Source: an uncultured Gammaproteobacteria bacterium (GTDB taxonomy: Bacteria > Pseudomonadota > Gammaproteobacteria > Steroidobacterales > GCA-2729495). Taken from it: a stretch of DNA of 64,000 nucleotides. A program made the translations under genes and the position numbers. The DNA lies in the NCBI GenBank assembly GCA_937921935.1, contig CAKZWQ010000045.1, positions 1-64,000 of the forward strand, in the 5' to 3' direction. The first letter of the stretch is position 1. The number at the start of each line of letters is the position of its first letter. Below are positions 1-9,279 of the stretch, in pieces. The notes below the pieces were generated by a model that had not been told where the DNA came from, made no database searches, and saw only the letters and a program-made list of their open reading frames with translations.

Positions 1-303
1 GTGATCAGACTCCAGGGCCGCGAACTTCGCCATGGCGGTACAGATGGAAACCAGTTCCATGACACTTGCCAGGCACTCCGTGAGGTCCAGGCTGCCGGCA
101 CGCATATCCATGATGCAGTGACTGATGCAGGCATTGCCCGTAGTAATGCAGTGCTGGGCTTCCTTCGCCAGTGCAGCGAATTTGCCGCCGTGATGCTCGT
201 GGCCTTCCTCGGCAGCAGCGACCGATCCGCTGGCCGCCAGGGCCAGGCCGCCCGAGGCGAGCAGGAAGTCCCGACGTGGCAGTCTCTCTGTTAGTTCTGA
301 CAT
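1..303 (-). CDS. Csp-type copper storage protein, Tat-exported (3' end outside window)
   Basis: The 101 visible residues begin with a Tat signal (LPRRDFLLASGG, then AAASGSVAAA), followed by a His-rich stretch (EEGHEHHGG). A helical region then has cysteines in the pattern HC-6-C-3-C, a later EC and an IC. This is the layout of the four-helix-bundle copper storage proteins (Csp1, DUF326), which line the bundle core with Cys to store Cu(I); the Tat signal implies a folded, exported store. The ATG is preceded by AGGGGAG at good spacing. The C-terminus runs off the window. Family assignment is from motif pattern only. Confidence 0.75.
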   Translation of the reverse strand, partial: MSELTERLPRRDFLLASGGLALAASGSVAAAEEGHEHHGGKFAALAKEAQHCITTGNACISHCIMDMRAGSLDLTECLASVMELVSICTAMAKFAALESDH

Positions 304-424
304 AGCTGTGCTCCCCTGATATTGCTGGCAAGTAAAACCGCCCCGGCGCCGGCGGTCAATACGGGTTTGCCGCGGCAAAACCATGACTCACTATGCCCGG
401 AGGCCCTCTCAAGCACCATAATTT

Positions 425-530
425 AAAGGGGGTCGAACCGATTATTTTAATAATACGGTTCGAACCCTTCCCCAGCCTTCCCAATTTCAAGGGGACGAAC
501 CGATTATCTTAATAATTCCGTTCGACCCCT
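425..530. repeat. Two tandem REP-like inverted repeats
   Basis: Two near-identical palindromic units lie at 425-469 and 489-530. Each has arms of the type GGGGTCGAACCGATTATT and its complement around a short AT-rich centre. They sit downstream of the cold shock gene terminator and resemble the longer GGGGTCRGACCGATTTAGC elements at 11261 and 15890, so they are probably members of one dispersed intergenic repeat family. Confidence 0.6.
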
Positions 531-540
531 CCTCCGCTTC

Positions 541-576
541 CCCGGAAAAGAAAAACCCGGCACAAGGCCGGGTTTC
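541..576 (-). terminator. Rho-independent terminator of the cold shock gene
   Basis: A 9-bp perfect stem (553-561 with 567-575, GC-rich, 5-base loop) is followed on the minus strand by a T-rich run. It lies 28 bases past the cold shock stop codon. Confidence 0.85.
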
Positions 577-603
577 TCCAGATACCTAACTGTATCCAGG
601 CGA

Positions 604-807
604 TTAAGCAGCTTTAAGGTTGCTCGCCGCCAGTTTGCCGCGCTCGGTAACGACGTCATAGCTGATACGCTGACCGTCGGACAGGGTGTCCATGCCGGCG
701 TTCTGCACTGCGCTAACGTGTACAAACACGTCTTTGTCGCCATCTTCAGGCTGGATAAATCCAAAACCCTTGCCGGCATCAAAAAATTTAACGGTTCCAA
801 TAGCCAT
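604..807 (-). CDS. Cold shock protein (CspA family)
   Basis: This 67-residue protein is a single cold-shock OB-fold domain. It binds single-stranded nucleic acid and acts as an RNA chaperone in the cytoplasm. RNP1 (KGFGFI, residues 14-19) and RNP2 (VFVHVS, about 28-33) are both intact, and length is normal for the family. The start is the ATG at 807, preceded by GGAGG; longer upstream readings lack a matching ribosome site and add sequence foreign to the family. It is monocistronic, with a long AT-richer leader upstream, as is usual for csp genes, and a strong terminator downstream. Confidence 0.95.
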   Translation of the reverse strand: MAIGTVKFFDAGKGFGFIQPEDGDKDVFVHVSAVQNAGMDTLSDGQRISYDVVTERGKLAASNLKAA

Positions 808-1056
808 AATTGGCCTCCATAACAAAATGCCACACCAAAATCGGGTGCGGAAACGAACAATCTGGGTATTGTGAATGACTTGAAACAAACGCCCGGGAAC
901 GGGCGGGTAGCTGAAAGGCAGGCCAAAACGAAGATCGCCGGGGCATCCTGCGCGTTCTGCCGGCCAAAGGCAAGTAACTGGTTAGCAATGCAAGATCAGC
1001 AACGGCCAGACCGATCGTCTATGGGCTCAAAGGCCTGCCTTGGATCGATCGATTAT
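808..1056. other. Intergenic region, cold shock gene leader side
   Basis: No supported coding sequence lies here. On the minus strand this is the upstream region of the cold shock gene and presumably holds its promoter and 5' leader. I could not identify a convincing -35/-10 pair or cold box by eye. Confidence 0.5.
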
Positions 1057-1140
1057 CGGTGCGCGGAGCGCACCCTACGGTGTGCAGGGTGCGCTATGCG
1101 CACCGGGGAGCTCAGGGCGTAGGGTGCGCTCCGCGCACCG
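1057..1140. repeat. Inverted repeat of the GGGTGCGCTCCGCGCACC family
   Basis: Two perfectly complementary 23-base arms (1057-1079 and 1118-1140) flank a 38-base centre holding a third, diverged copy (about 1086-1104). A single arm recurs at 4612-4633. Each arm is itself partly self-complementary. This is typical of dispersed REP/BIME-type elements between genes; it carries no coding sequence. Confidence 0.75.
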
Positions 1141-1168
1141 GGAAGCCAACCGCGCTGCCGCCGCTGGC

Positions 1169-1888
1169 TCAGCCGGCCGGCTTGATTGCCAGCAACTCGA
1201 TATCAAAGATCAGCGTGGCGTTCGGGCCGATATTCTGGCCCGCACCGGCTTCGCCGTAGGCCAGCTCTGACGGGATGAAAAAACGGTAGTTAGAGCCGAC
1301 GGGCATTATTTGCAGCGCCTCGGTGAAGCCGGGTATGACCTGGGTCACCGCAAACGATGCGGAGCTATTTCTGGCATAGGAACTGTCAAATTCCGTGCCG
1401 TCGATAAGGGTGCCGCGATAGTTCACTTCCACCGTGTCTTCCAGGCCTGGCTTTTCGCCATCGCCTTCGGTTACGACTTTGTACTGGAGTCCGCTGGGCA
1501 ACACCACGACACCTTCGGCCTGGGCGTTGGCGGCCAGGAAAGCGGCACCGGCCTCGGCATTGGCGCTGGCCATGGCCATTGCTTGCTCAGCCATCTCAGC
1601 ATTTCTGGATTGCTGGTAAGCCTGCATTTCCGCGCCGATTTCCTCTTCGGACAGTAAGGGCTCGACGTCAGTCAGGGCGTGGCGCAGGCCGAGATCGAAG
1701 GCATCGGCATTCACCGGCACCCCATCCTGCTTCATGCGTTGCCCAAAGCCGTAGGCGATGCCATAGCTCAGCCGATCTTCGGTCGTATCCAGGGTCGGCT
1801 CGGTAACGACCGTCTCATCGGCTGGCTGCGCGCAGCCCACAAGTGCCAACACCAAAAGCGATGCGAGGCCACGTTTGAGAATATTCAT
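1169..1888 (-). CDS. FKBP-type peptidyl-prolyl isomerase, lipoprotein
   Basis: This 239-residue lipoprotein has a short signal ending in the lipobox LVGC (lipidated Cys near residue 19). An FKBP N-terminal dimerisation segment spans roughly 40-115 and a C-terminal FKBP catalytic domain runs from VLPSGLQYKVV to the end, with the hallmark segments VNYRGTLIDGTEFDSS, VIPGFTEAL and AYGEAG. It matches FkpA/Mip-like proteins that catalyse prolyl isomerisation and chaperone proteins in the periplasm or outer membrane. The second of two in-frame ATGs is chosen because AAGGAT lies 8 bases before it but only 2 bases before the first. It stands alone, 38 bases downstream of ybiT. Confidence 0.92.
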   Translation of the reverse strand: MNILKRGLASLLVLALVGCAQPADETVVTEPTLDTTEDRLSYGIAYGFGQRMKQDGVPVNADAFDLGLRHALTDVEPLLSEEEIGAEMQAYQQSRNAEMAEQAMAMASANAEAGAAFLAANAQAEGVVVLPSGLQYKVVTEGDGEKPGLEDTVEVNYRGTLIDGTEFDSSYARNSSASFAVTQVIPGFTEALQIMPVGSNYRFFIPSELAYGEAGAGQNIGPNATLIFDIELLAIKPAG

Positions 1889-1926
1889 AAACATATCCTT
1901 AGGGAAAAATGAGTCGCCGCAACGAC

Positions 1927-3537
1927 TCAGGCAACTCTTGCGTTCTCGTTACCCAGCTGCATACGCAGATAGTCTTCATAGCCGCCGCTGAAATCGACCA
2001 CACCCTCGGGTGTCATGTCGATAATGCGCGTGGCCAGGGATGATACGAACTCGCGATCATGACTGATGAAGATTAAAGTGCCGGGATAATTCTCCAGGGC
2101 CAGGTTCAGGGCCTCGATGGATTCCATATCCAGGTGATTCGTCGGCTCATCCATGATCATCACGTTGGGCTGCTGCAATATCAGCTTGCCAAACAGCAGG
2201 CGACTTTCTTCGCCACCGGAAACCACGTTCACTTTCTTTTCGCTGTCATCGCGAGAAAACAGCATGCGGCCCAGGGTGCCGCGCAAGAGTTGTTCGTCGG
2301 TGCCCGGGGGCTGCCATTGCGTGATCCACTCGAACAAGCTCAGGTCTTTCTCAAACTCGGCCGCATGATCCTGCGCGAAGTAGCCTACCTTGGCGTTCTC
2401 GGCCCATTTCACCTCGCCGTGATCGGCATCCAGCTCCTGCACCAGGCAGCGAGCCAGCGTGGTCTTGCCGATACCGTTCGGGCCAATGATGGCCACGCGC
2501 GAGCCGGCATCGATATTCAGCTGCAGATTCTCGAACAGCGGGCCTTCATCAAATCCCTTGGACAGCTCTTTGATTTCGACCGCCAGCCGACGCAGGGGTT
2601 TTTCTTCCTCAAAGCGAATGTAGGGGCTGACCCGGCTGGACGGCTTGATGTCTTCCAGCTGAATTTTCTCCAGCTGTTTTGCCCTTGAAGTGGCCTGGCG
2701 GGCCTTGGAAGCGTTTGCCGAGAAGCGGCTCACAAAGGCCTGCAGATCGGCCATCTTGGCCTTCTTCTTGGCGTTGTCCGACTGCATGCGCTCGCGTGCC
2801 TGGGTCGCGGCGGTCATGTACTCATCATAGTTGCCCGGGAATAGCTGGATTTTGCCGTAATCCAGGTCCGCCATGTGCGTGCAGACGGTATTCAAAAAGT
2901 GGCGGTCATGGGAAATGATGACCATGGTGGACTTGCTCTGGGTGAGCACGTCTTCGAGCCAGCGGATGGTGTTGATATCCAGGTTATTGGTGGGCTCATC
3001 AAGCAGCAGCACATCCGGATCGGAGTACAGGGCCTGGGCCAGCAGCACCCGGAGTTTCCAGCCCGGGGCAATGGCGCTCATGGGGCCTTCGTGTTGCTCA
3101 ACGGGTATGCCGATACCTTCGAGTAGCTCGCCGGCGCGCGACTCGGCGGAATAGCCGTCCATTTCGGCGAACTCGATCTCAAGCTCGGCAACGCGCATGC
3201 CCTCTTCATCACTCATCTCGGGCTTTGAATAAATCTCGTCACGTTCGCGCATCACTTGCCAGAGCTTTTCGTGGCCCATGATCACGGTATCCAGGACCCG
3301 GCAATCCTCGTAAGCAAACTGATCCTGGCGCAGCTGGCCCACGCGCACATAGGGCTCCGTCGACACGTTCCCGGCCGTGGCTTCAAGTTCGCCGGCCAGG
3401 ATTTTCATGAAGGTGGATTTGCCCGAGCCATTGGCGCCGATCAGGCCATAGCGATTGCCGTTGCCGAAGGTGACGGAGACATTTTCAAACAGGGGCTTGG
3501 CGCCGAACTGAATGGCGAGATTGGCTGCTGAGATCAA
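1927..3537 (-). CDS. ybiT: ABC-F family ATPase YbiT
   Basis: This 536-residue protein has two ABC ATPase cassettes and no membrane segments, so it is a soluble ABC-F ribosome-associated factor. Walker A motifs are GANGSGKST (34-42) and GPNGIGKTT; Walker B regions are [11 protein letters not shown] and [10 protein letters not shown]. The first cassette has the degenerate signature [14 protein letters not shown] that is characteristic of YbiT; the second has [14 protein letters not shown]. The linker (about 240-310) is Lys/Arg/Ala-rich. ABC-F proteins act at the ribosomal E-site in translation control. Translation appears to start at TTG, because the family-typical N-terminus [12 protein letters not shown] begins exactly there; the ribosome site is weak. 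Confidence 0.93.
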   Translation of the reverse strand: MISAANLAIQFGAKPLFENVSVTFGNGNRYGLIGANGSGKSTFMKILAGELEATAGNVSTEPYVRVGQLRQDQFAYEDCRVLDTVIMGHEKLWQVMRERDEIYSKPEMSDEEGMRVAELEIEFAEMDGYSAESRAGELLEGIGIPVEQHEGPMSAIAPGWKLRVLLAQALYSDPDVLLLDEPTNNLDINTIRWLEDVLTQSKSTMVIISHDRHFLNTVCTHMADLDYGKIQLFPGNYDEYMTAATQARERMQSDNAKKKAKMADLQAFVSRFSANASKARQATSRAKQLEKIQLEDIKPSSRVSPYIRFEEEKPLRRLAVEIKELSKGFDEGPLFENLQLNIDAGSRVAIIGPNGIGKTTLARCLVQELDADHGEVKWAENAKVGYFAQDHAAEFEKDLSLFEWITQWQPPGTDEQLLRGTLGRMLFSRDDSEKKVNVVSGGEESRLLFGKLILQQPNVMIMDEPTNHLDMESIEALNLALENYPGTLIFISHDREFVSSLATRIIDMTPEGVVDFSGGYEDYLRMQLGNENARVA

Positions 3538-3854
3538 AGTGATTTACCACGCAATGACGGGGTCATTGTCGGCCATGGGACACGACAATTTTCCGCAAGT
3601 TGTTGATTGGCTGGGCGTTTGGACGCGCACTATCGCGTCAGGGCGGGCGGATCATAGCAGAATTGGCGGGTGGCCGTACCCGGCTGAGTCTCAAGGCCAG
3701 TCGGGACCCTGGCCGCCTCAGCGGCTGGGCAGGGCCCTGGCGCGGTGCCCGCCGGGGCATGCGCCAGTCACTCCGCCCGTGGCAGACGGGTCAGGGCGAC
3801 GACCCCGTCAGCCGTCAGGATTTTCTGCCCTCCATCCTGGGCAAGTCAGTCAGC
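3538..3854. other. Intergenic gap, no gene seen
   Basis: Open frames here read across into neighbouring genes and resemble no family. The region must contain the ybiT promoter (minus strand), but no clear element was identified. Confidence 0.5.
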
Positions 3855-4556
3855 CTATTTCTCAGCGGGCGGCTTGCTTCCGGTCTCTTTGTGCGCATCG
3901 TCCAGGCCCTTGCGCAGGCGGTCGGCCCAGCGGGTCATGACGCGGTCCGCGGCAGCCTTGTTGGTGACCCGGTTGGCCACCATGACCGTGCCTTCGCGGT
4001 CACCGTCCGCGTGAATATAGCGGGCGAGAATCTGACTGGTGACCGAATCGTATAGCTCCAGGTACAAGGTCATGGACAAGGCACTGGCGGTAAATGTCTC
4101 GCTCATGCCCGGCGTCATCTTGTCAGGCGCCGAAACATCCAGGTTGATAATGGCCGGCCGCAGGATCAATACATCTTCGGCCCCCGTATCCACCACCGTA
4201 TAACCGCCCTTGTCCTGCAACTCCCGGGTGAAGATCCGCAGAAACTCCTTGGACAATTCCGCCTTGATCCGGTCCATGTCCTTCTTGGTGACACGGTTCA
4301 TCGGATCCATGACTTCGTCGTTCTGATCCCGCTCCCAGTTTTTCCTGAAGGCGACGGGGCAATCAAGGATGGCAACCCGCTTGTACTGAGCAAGGCTGGC
4401 GCCGGGCCGAACGTACAACTCAGTCGACCGGTCCTTTTTTACCAGCTTGAGTCCCTCGTGACTGGTGTGGCCCGGGCTGTCAGCCGCCAATCCAGGTATG
4501 CCTGCGAGCAGCAGCCAGCAGGCCAGAACACTAAACACAAGCTTCCGTTTCATCAT
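3855..4556 (-). CDS. Exported DUF3313-like protein of unknown function
   Basis: This 233-residue protein has a signal peptide (MMKRKLVFSVLACWLLLAGIPG, cleaved near LAA). The mature part resembles the DUF3313 family: a YKRVAILDCPVAF strand, a central helical segment rich in charged residues, a DTGAEDVLILRPAIINL segment and a SMTLYLELYDSVTSQILARY segment. That layout suggests an envelope protein related to ABC-type lipoprotein components, but no biochemical role is known. The start is the ATG at 4556; the longer upstream reading would translate the dispersed repeat at 4612-4633 and is rejected. It lies between ybiT and the sulfatase, with no evident operon. Confidence 0.6.
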   Translation of the reverse strand: MMKRKLVFSVLACWLLLAGIPGLAADSPGHTSHEGLKLVKKDRSTELYVRPGASLAQYKRVAILDCPVAFRKNWERDQNDEVMDPMNRVTKKDMDRIKAELSKEFLRIFTRELQDKGGYTVVDTGAEDVLILRPAIINLDVSAPDKMTPGMSETFTASALSMTLYLELYDSVTSQILARYIHADGDREGTVMVANRVTNKAAADRVMTRWADRLRKGLDDAHKETGSKPPAEK

Positions 4557-4611
4557 TCCACTCTCGCCTGTAAAAGCATTATTCCGATGTGCTATTGACG
4601 CTTTATGTTCT

Positions 4612-4633
4612 CGGTGCGCGGAGCGCACCCTAC
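4612..4633. repeat. Single arm of the GGGTGCGCTCCGCGCACC repeat family
   Basis: This matches 22 bases of the arms at 1057-1079 and 1118-1140. It lies just upstream of the DUF3313-like gene and produces a false N-terminal extension of that frame. Confidence 0.8.
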
Positions 4634-4770
4634 TTTGCCTTGCATATAGGTCCGTATTAGCCAGGCTGCTTTTTCTTGGATTTTTTTCACCATAGTCCGA
4701 CAGCATCAGCCAATCAAGGCAGCCACATAACAGATTGCCGCAGGCGACTGGCAGATACGGCGAAATCGCA

Positions 4771-4807
4771 CAAAAAAAGGCGCGCCCCCGTTCAGGAGGC
4801 GCGCCTT
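4771..4807 (-). terminator. Rho-independent terminator of the sulfatase gene
   Basis: A 10-bp perfect stem (4777-4786 with 4798-4807) is followed on the minus strand by seven T. It lies 14 bases beyond the sulfatase stop codon. Confidence 0.92.
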
Positions 4808-4820
4808 GCCAGGTACTGGC

Positions 4821-6434
4821 TTACTTGGCGGCTGGTGCCTGCAACTTCTCCAGGGCAGCTCCCACAGTGAAGGAGCCCGCCTTCTGGCGTGGCGGATAGT
4901 CCTTGAAGGTGCCCAGGAAGCCGCCCACCACATCATTCAGCGGGTATAGCGCCCAGGCACGGTCGATGTACCAGTCCCAATACGTGTTCGAGGTAATGGT
5001 CGCCTGCTCGTAGGGGTCCGTGCGCAGGTTGAACAGGTAAGGCAGCCGCAGATCTCTGAACTTGCGCTGCCAGATCTCCAGGGTTCCGGCCTGATCCTGC
5101 ACCATGAAATGCACTTTCCAGTTTTTATAGCGCAGGGCGAGAAGATCGCCGTCATCCGAGAAATAGAAGAATTCCTTGCGGGGCGCGTCCTGGGCCTTAC
5201 CCGTCAGATACGGCATGAAGTCATAGCCGTCCAGGTGCACTTTGTAGGTCTTGCCGTTGGCTTTGTAGCCTTTCAGGAGCTTTTCTTTAACTTGCGGCTC
5301 ACCCGCCGCGGCCACCAGCGTTGGCAACCAGTCCTGATGCGACATGATGCTGTTGGATACCGAGTTAGCCTCGATCTTGCCGGGCCAGCGAATGAACGAA
5401 GGTATACGGAAAGCGCCTTCCCAGCCGGTGTTTTTCTCATTACGGAACGGCGAGGTACCCGCATCAGGCCAGGTATTTCGATGGGGACCATTATCCGTGC
5501 TGTACAGCAGGATGGTGTTATCGGCGATACCCAGCTCATCGAGCAGATCAACAACCGAACCCACGGCATTGTCATGGTCGATCATCGTATCGTGATACAC
5601 ACTCTGCGCGATGCCGGCCTGACCATCACTGCCTGGCTTCACGTGCGTGCGGAAATGCATATGCGTGAAATTCACCCAGGTAAAGAAAGGCTTGCCGTCG
5701 GCATGCTGGCGCTTGATGAAGTCCCTCGCCCGCTCGGCGATATCATCATCAATGGTTTCCATGCGCTTGCGGGTCAGCGGACCGGTATCGATGCACTGCT
5801 GCTTGCCCATGCGTCCATAACGCGGGTCGACCGTCGAATCGTCCTTGGCTGTCGCCACGCAATCCATCACGCCACGGGGACCATATTTCGTTCTGAACTC
5901 CGGATCCTTCGGATAATCGCGCTGCTCCGGCTCCTCTTCTGCATTCAGGTGGTAGAGATTGCCGTAGAACTCATCAAAACCATGCACTGTCGGCAGGTGT
6001 TCGTTGCGGTCGCCCAGGTGATTCTTGCCGAACTGGCCCGTCGCATAGCCCTGCTCCTTGAGCAGCGTCGCCAGCGTCGGGTCCTCAGCGCTGAGGCCCT
6101 GCGGCGCACCCGGCATACCCACCTTGCTTAAGCCGGTGCGAAACGGTGACTGGCCGGTTATAAAAGAGGAACGACCCGCGGTACAGCTTTGTTCCGCGTA
6201 AGCGTCGGTGAACAGCGTGCCTTCAGCAGCGATGCGGTCAATGTTAGGCGTTTCATAGCCCATCACGCCTTTGGACCATACGCTGAGATTGTCACGGCCG
6301 ATATCGTCGCCCCAGATGACGACGATGTTGGGTTTGTCGGCAGCAAAAACCAGGCTGCTGAACAGCCCAGCAAGCGCGAGGAGACTTGCAACGGTAATTC
6401 GCCGTGCCTCACTAAAACCATCTATTTGCATCAT
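4821..6434 (-). CDS. Exported type I sulfatase (arylsulfatase)
   Basis: This 537-residue protein has a signal peptide (about residues 10-32, ending FAA). It hydrolyses sulfate esters in the periplasm after a partner enzyme converts the active-site Cys to formylglycine. The sequence shows the metal site PNIVVIWGDD, the formylglycine motif SCTAGR (C-x-A-x-R, Cys84 from this start), the GKNHLGD segment after it, and TDNGPH. Length fits family S1. The natural substrate cannot be read from sequence, and no formylglycine-generating enzyme is in the window. Of three nearby ATGs the one at 6434 is preferred because GAGGG lies just upstream. It is monocistronic. Confidence 0.92.
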   Translation of the reverse strand: MMQIDGFSEARRITVASLLALAGLFSSLVFAADKPNIVVIWGDDIGRDNLSVWSKGVMGYETPNIDRIAAEGTLFTDAYAEQSCTAGRSSFITGQSPFRTGLSKVGMPGAPQGLSAEDPTLATLLKEQGYATGQFGKNHLGDRNEHLPTVHGFDEFYGNLYHLNAEEEPEQRDYPKDPEFRTKYGPRGVMDCVATAKDDSTVDPRYGRMGKQQCIDTGPLTRKRMETIDDDIAERARDFIKRQHADGKPFFTWVNFTHMHFRTHVKPGSDGQAGIAQSVYHDTMIDHDNAVGSVVDLLDELGIADNTILLYSTDNGPHRNTWPDAGTSPFRNEKNTGWEGAFRIPSFIRWPGKIEANSVSNSIMSHQDWLPTLVAAAGEPQVKEKLLKGYKANGKTYKVHLDGYDFMPYLTGKAQDAPRKEFFYFSDDGDLLALRYKNWKVHFMVQDQAGTLEIWQRKFRDLRLPYLFNLRTDPYEQATITSNTYWDWYIDRAWALYPLNDVVGGFLGTFKDYPPRQKAGSFTVGAALEKLQAPAAK

Positions 6435-6557
6435 CTTTTCCCTCATTATTTCTGGCGCCGGGCGCCGTTATTAATGACAACGTAATTGATCAGGTTGCAC
6501 CAGAGCCCGCCTGAAAAGCAAACGGGGTATCAGCATGAGGTGCTGAGCAGCCCCGGC

Positions 6558-6791
6558 GTGCTCAAGCACGATCACCCACACACAAGCGGCAAAGCCCAGC
6601 AACGTAAAAATGCCCGCGAGCTTGCCACCGTGCTTCAAAGCCTCGGGAGCCATCGTATTGGCTAGCATCATGAGGATTGCGCTGCCTGCAAAGGTCTGGA
6701 CGAAAGCCAACCATAAGGGTGAAAGGTCGCTGAGCAGGTTGTAACCCAATGCGGGCAATACCGCCCTGTATTTCATTTGCCAGGTCAGCAA
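6558..6791 (-). pseudogene. C-terminal remnant of a ZIP-family metal transporter
   Basis: The translation GYNLLSDLSPLWLAF, then FAGSAILMMLANTMAPEA, then KHGGKLAGIFTLLGF reads like the last membrane helices of ZIP zinc/iron permeases. The frame has no start or N-terminal two thirds: upstream it merges into a wrong frame of the GGDEF/EAL gene, and downstream it ends with a non-ZIP tail (stop at 6471). I read this as a truncated relic. Identity of the family is by pattern recognition and moderately sure. Confidence 0.5.
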
Positions 6792-6924
6792 TCCGTTGCA
6801 AGGCGACATGCAAATAGCCAGGCTGTGTCGGCAAGTTGCGACCATCAGCAATGGGCGCTTCACCGCGACGATCAGGAAGTCCGCCAGGGGCTGCGTCCGC
6901 CCCGATATTGGACGATATTTGCTT

Positions 6925-9267
6925 CTAGCCGGCTTTTCTTGTTCTTCGCTTGGCTGTTGCGATCGGGATGGGAGTAGCTCGCTTAGCCGGCTTAGCGGCT
7001 GGCTTGCCGACGTAATGGCCCTGAGCAAAATCGACACCAAGCTCATGCAAGGCACGGAAGATCTTTGCGTCCTTTACATGCTCAGCAATCGTCCTCTTGC
7101 TCGTCGCTTTAGCAATCTGGGAAATGGACCTGACTATCGTCTGATCCACGAGGTCCGTACCCAGGTTCTTAATGAATGATCCATCAATTTTGATGTAGTC
7201 CACCGGCAGGCTCTTCAGATACGTATAGGAACTGTAGCCCGCCCCAAAATCGTCGATAGCGAACCTGCAGCCGAGCTTGGATATTTCAGATATCTGATCG
7301 GCCGCCGTGACGATGTTTCTTACCGCCACCTGCTCGGTAATTTCCAGCACGATAGAAGATGGCGGCAGATCATTCGCCTTAAGATTTTCCTCTATACATC
7401 CATAGAGATCAGCATCTTCGAAAATGTTGCCGGATATATTCAGCGTGAACGCCAGCTTCTTGTCATCGTTTCTATATTTTGCCAAAGCCTTCGTCGCATT
7501 GCGTATTACCCACTGATCTACTTCTGTCATCAACCCAAACCGGCTGGCGGCAGGCAAAAATGCCGCCGGGGGCACCAGTTTCCTGCCCTCCGCGCGCATC
7601 CTCAGCAAAACTTCATAGTGCGTCGGCTGACCAGTCCGAATATCGACAATCGGCTGGAAATGGATGACGAACAAATCCTCTTTTAACGCCTGCTGAATCT
7701 TCTGGGACCAGCCCACGTCGGCTGTCATCTGACGCATTTCGGCGCCCGACGCCTTATAAAATTGAAAGCGGTTACGCCCCCGAGTCTTCGCTTCGTGGCA
7801 GGCCATGTCTGCTTGTGCCAGTAATTCTGCCGGAGTCAAATCACCTGATTTGATCATCACAACACCAATGCTGCACGGAACGTTGAAGGTATGACCACTG
7901 TCATGGAAATGATAATCACGCAAGTCCTGGACGAGGCTGGTGCATACCGCCTTGACGTCCTTTTCCTGCACGTCCGACAGCAGAATCGTAAACTCATCGC
8001 CGCCGAATCGCGACACAACGTCCTGCTTGCGAATACCATGCCGCAGATACTCTGCTGCCTGTTGCAAAAGCCGATCACCCGCGGCATGCCCCACGGTATC
8101 GTTCACGTACTTAAACTGATCCAAATCAACAAACAGCAAAGCGCTGCTATTACCACTTCTTTTCACTTTATCTATTTCAGCAATGAGCATTTCACCGAAT
8201 TGGTGACGGTTCATTAATCCAGTCAAGCTATCATGGTTTGCAAGCTGCCATAATTTTCTATCGCGCTCGTTCAGTGAAGTCACAGTCGTATTCAGTGCAT
8301 CGGTAATCGCGACAATTTCCCTGTGCCCCGAAGACTCGACTGAAAAGTCCGTTTCCCCTTTCGCAAGATCTTTAAGTGGCTGTTCCAATGCTGACAACGG
8401 CTTCAAAGCGCGACGAAAAAATACGCCAGATGCCGTCGTGAGTAACATCAGCAACGCTATGCCGAAAAGACTCCCCAGCGTAATGTTCTTGCTCAACTGA
8501 GCTTGATAGGCGCTAAAGTCCATACCCAGCTCGACAAACCCAACGAGGTTCGATTGCACGCCGAGATCGGCGGACAGATCCACCCCAAGCAGGCCGTCGT
8601 TTTGAAAGGATTCCGTCCAGATCGGCTTGCTAATGCGGACCATCGACGCGTCGCTGAAGGCCGGGTCCAACGGAAAGGCTTTCTCGGAGATTCCGGCGCT
8701 GGCAAGACCCCCGAGATACTCAGCCGTCAGTCTGGATGGCGATTTGATTGGCGTTGAAGGATAGTCTTCAAAGACCAAATCTCCATCGGGCGAGTAGTAG
8801 CGCACAAACGAGATCTCTGGAAATGAACTTACGTAAGCCTCAATCTGCAGAAATTTATCTTCTTTCTGCGTCGTGTATAGCGGTATACCAAGATCATCGA
8901 GTTCGGAGATCCAACGATCTCCCCACCTTTTCAGGTTATCTTCAATGGCCCAGGTTGACGTCCACCAGAGGCCGACAATTGCCAGAATCCCAATTAACAA
9001 CGATACGCACAATTGCAGCGCCACAATTTCGCCAATGAGGCTGCGCGCAGGTAGAGAGCGCCGCATTCCACGCCATGCCCGGACAAATGTGTCGCTAAGT
9101 CTCGCGGGAAGCGCTAGCCATTGACCTTTCTTTCCTATCCGAAACGCGCTATTGCGCAGCTTGGCAGGAATACAACGTGCTCGCTGATAAGCTTGGCCTA
9201 GTTTCTGCCAGGCATCATGCCGGCGCAGACTATTCAGGTAATCCCGGCTTCGCGTTGATGCTGACAT
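6925..9267 (-). CDS. Membrane GGDEF/EAL cyclic-di-GMP signalling protein
   Basis: This is a 780-residue inner-membrane protein. A basic cytoplasmic N-terminus (1-78) leads to TM1 (about 80-104), a periplasmic sensor region (105-260), TM2 (about 263-283) and HAMP-like coupling (284-335). The GGDEF domain (345-505) has intact GGDEF at 422-426 and an RxxD inhibitory site (RKQD, 413-416). The EAL domain (525-755) has EVL at 552-554, LEITE, DDFGAGYSS, IKIDGSFI and QGHY. Both catalytic signatures look intact, so it could make and degrade c-di-GMP. The C-terminal 25 residues are Lys/Arg/Ala/Pro-rich and unusual. It follows a substrate-binding lipoprotein gene by 12 bases, so that protein may deliver the signal to the periplasmic sensor. 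Confidence 0.92.
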   Translation of the reverse strand: MSASTRSRDYLNSLRRHDAWQKLGQAYQRARCIPAKLRNSAFRIGKKGQWLALPARLSDTFVRAWRGMRRSLPARSLIGEIVALQLCVSLLIGILAIVGLWWTSTWAIEDNLKRWGDRWISELDDLGIPLYTTQKEDKFLQIEAYVSSFPEISFVRYYSPDGDLVFEDYPSTPIKSPSRLTAEYLGGLASAGISEKAFPLDPAFSDASMVRISKPIWTESFQNDGLLGVDLSADLGVQSNLVGFVELGMDFSAYQAQLSKNITLGSLFGIALLMLLTTASGVFFRRALKPLSALEQPLKDLAKGETDFSVESSGHREIVAITDALNTTVTSLNERDRKLWQLANHDSLTGLMNRHQFGEMLIAEIDKVKRSGNSSALLFVDLDQFKYVNDTVGHAAGDRLLQQAAEYLRHGIRKQDVVSRFGGDEFTILLSDVQEKDVKAVCTSLVQDLRDYHFHDSGHTFNVPCSIGVVMIKSGDLTPAELLAQADMACHEAKTRGRNRFQFYKASGAEMRQMTADVGWSQKIQQALKEDLFVIHFQPIVDIRTGQPTHYEVLLRMRAEGRKLVPPAAFLPAASRFGLMTEVDQWVIRNATKALAKYRNDDKKLAFTLNISGNIFEDADLYGCIEENLKANDLPPSSIVLEITEQVAVRNIVTAADQISEISKLGCRFAIDDFGAGYSSYTYLKSLPVDYIKIDGSFIKNLGTDLVDQTIVRSISQIAKATSKRTIAEHVKDAKIFRALHELGVDFAQGHYVGKPAAKPAKRATPIPIATAKRRTRKAG

Positions 9268-9279
9268 TTTGACAGGCGC

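Noticed and set aside
5109-6131. Long + strand open frame (340 codons) opposite the sulfatase
   Set aside because: It lies wholly antisense to a clear sulfatase with intact motifs; its translation shows no family pattern and no plausible ribosome site.
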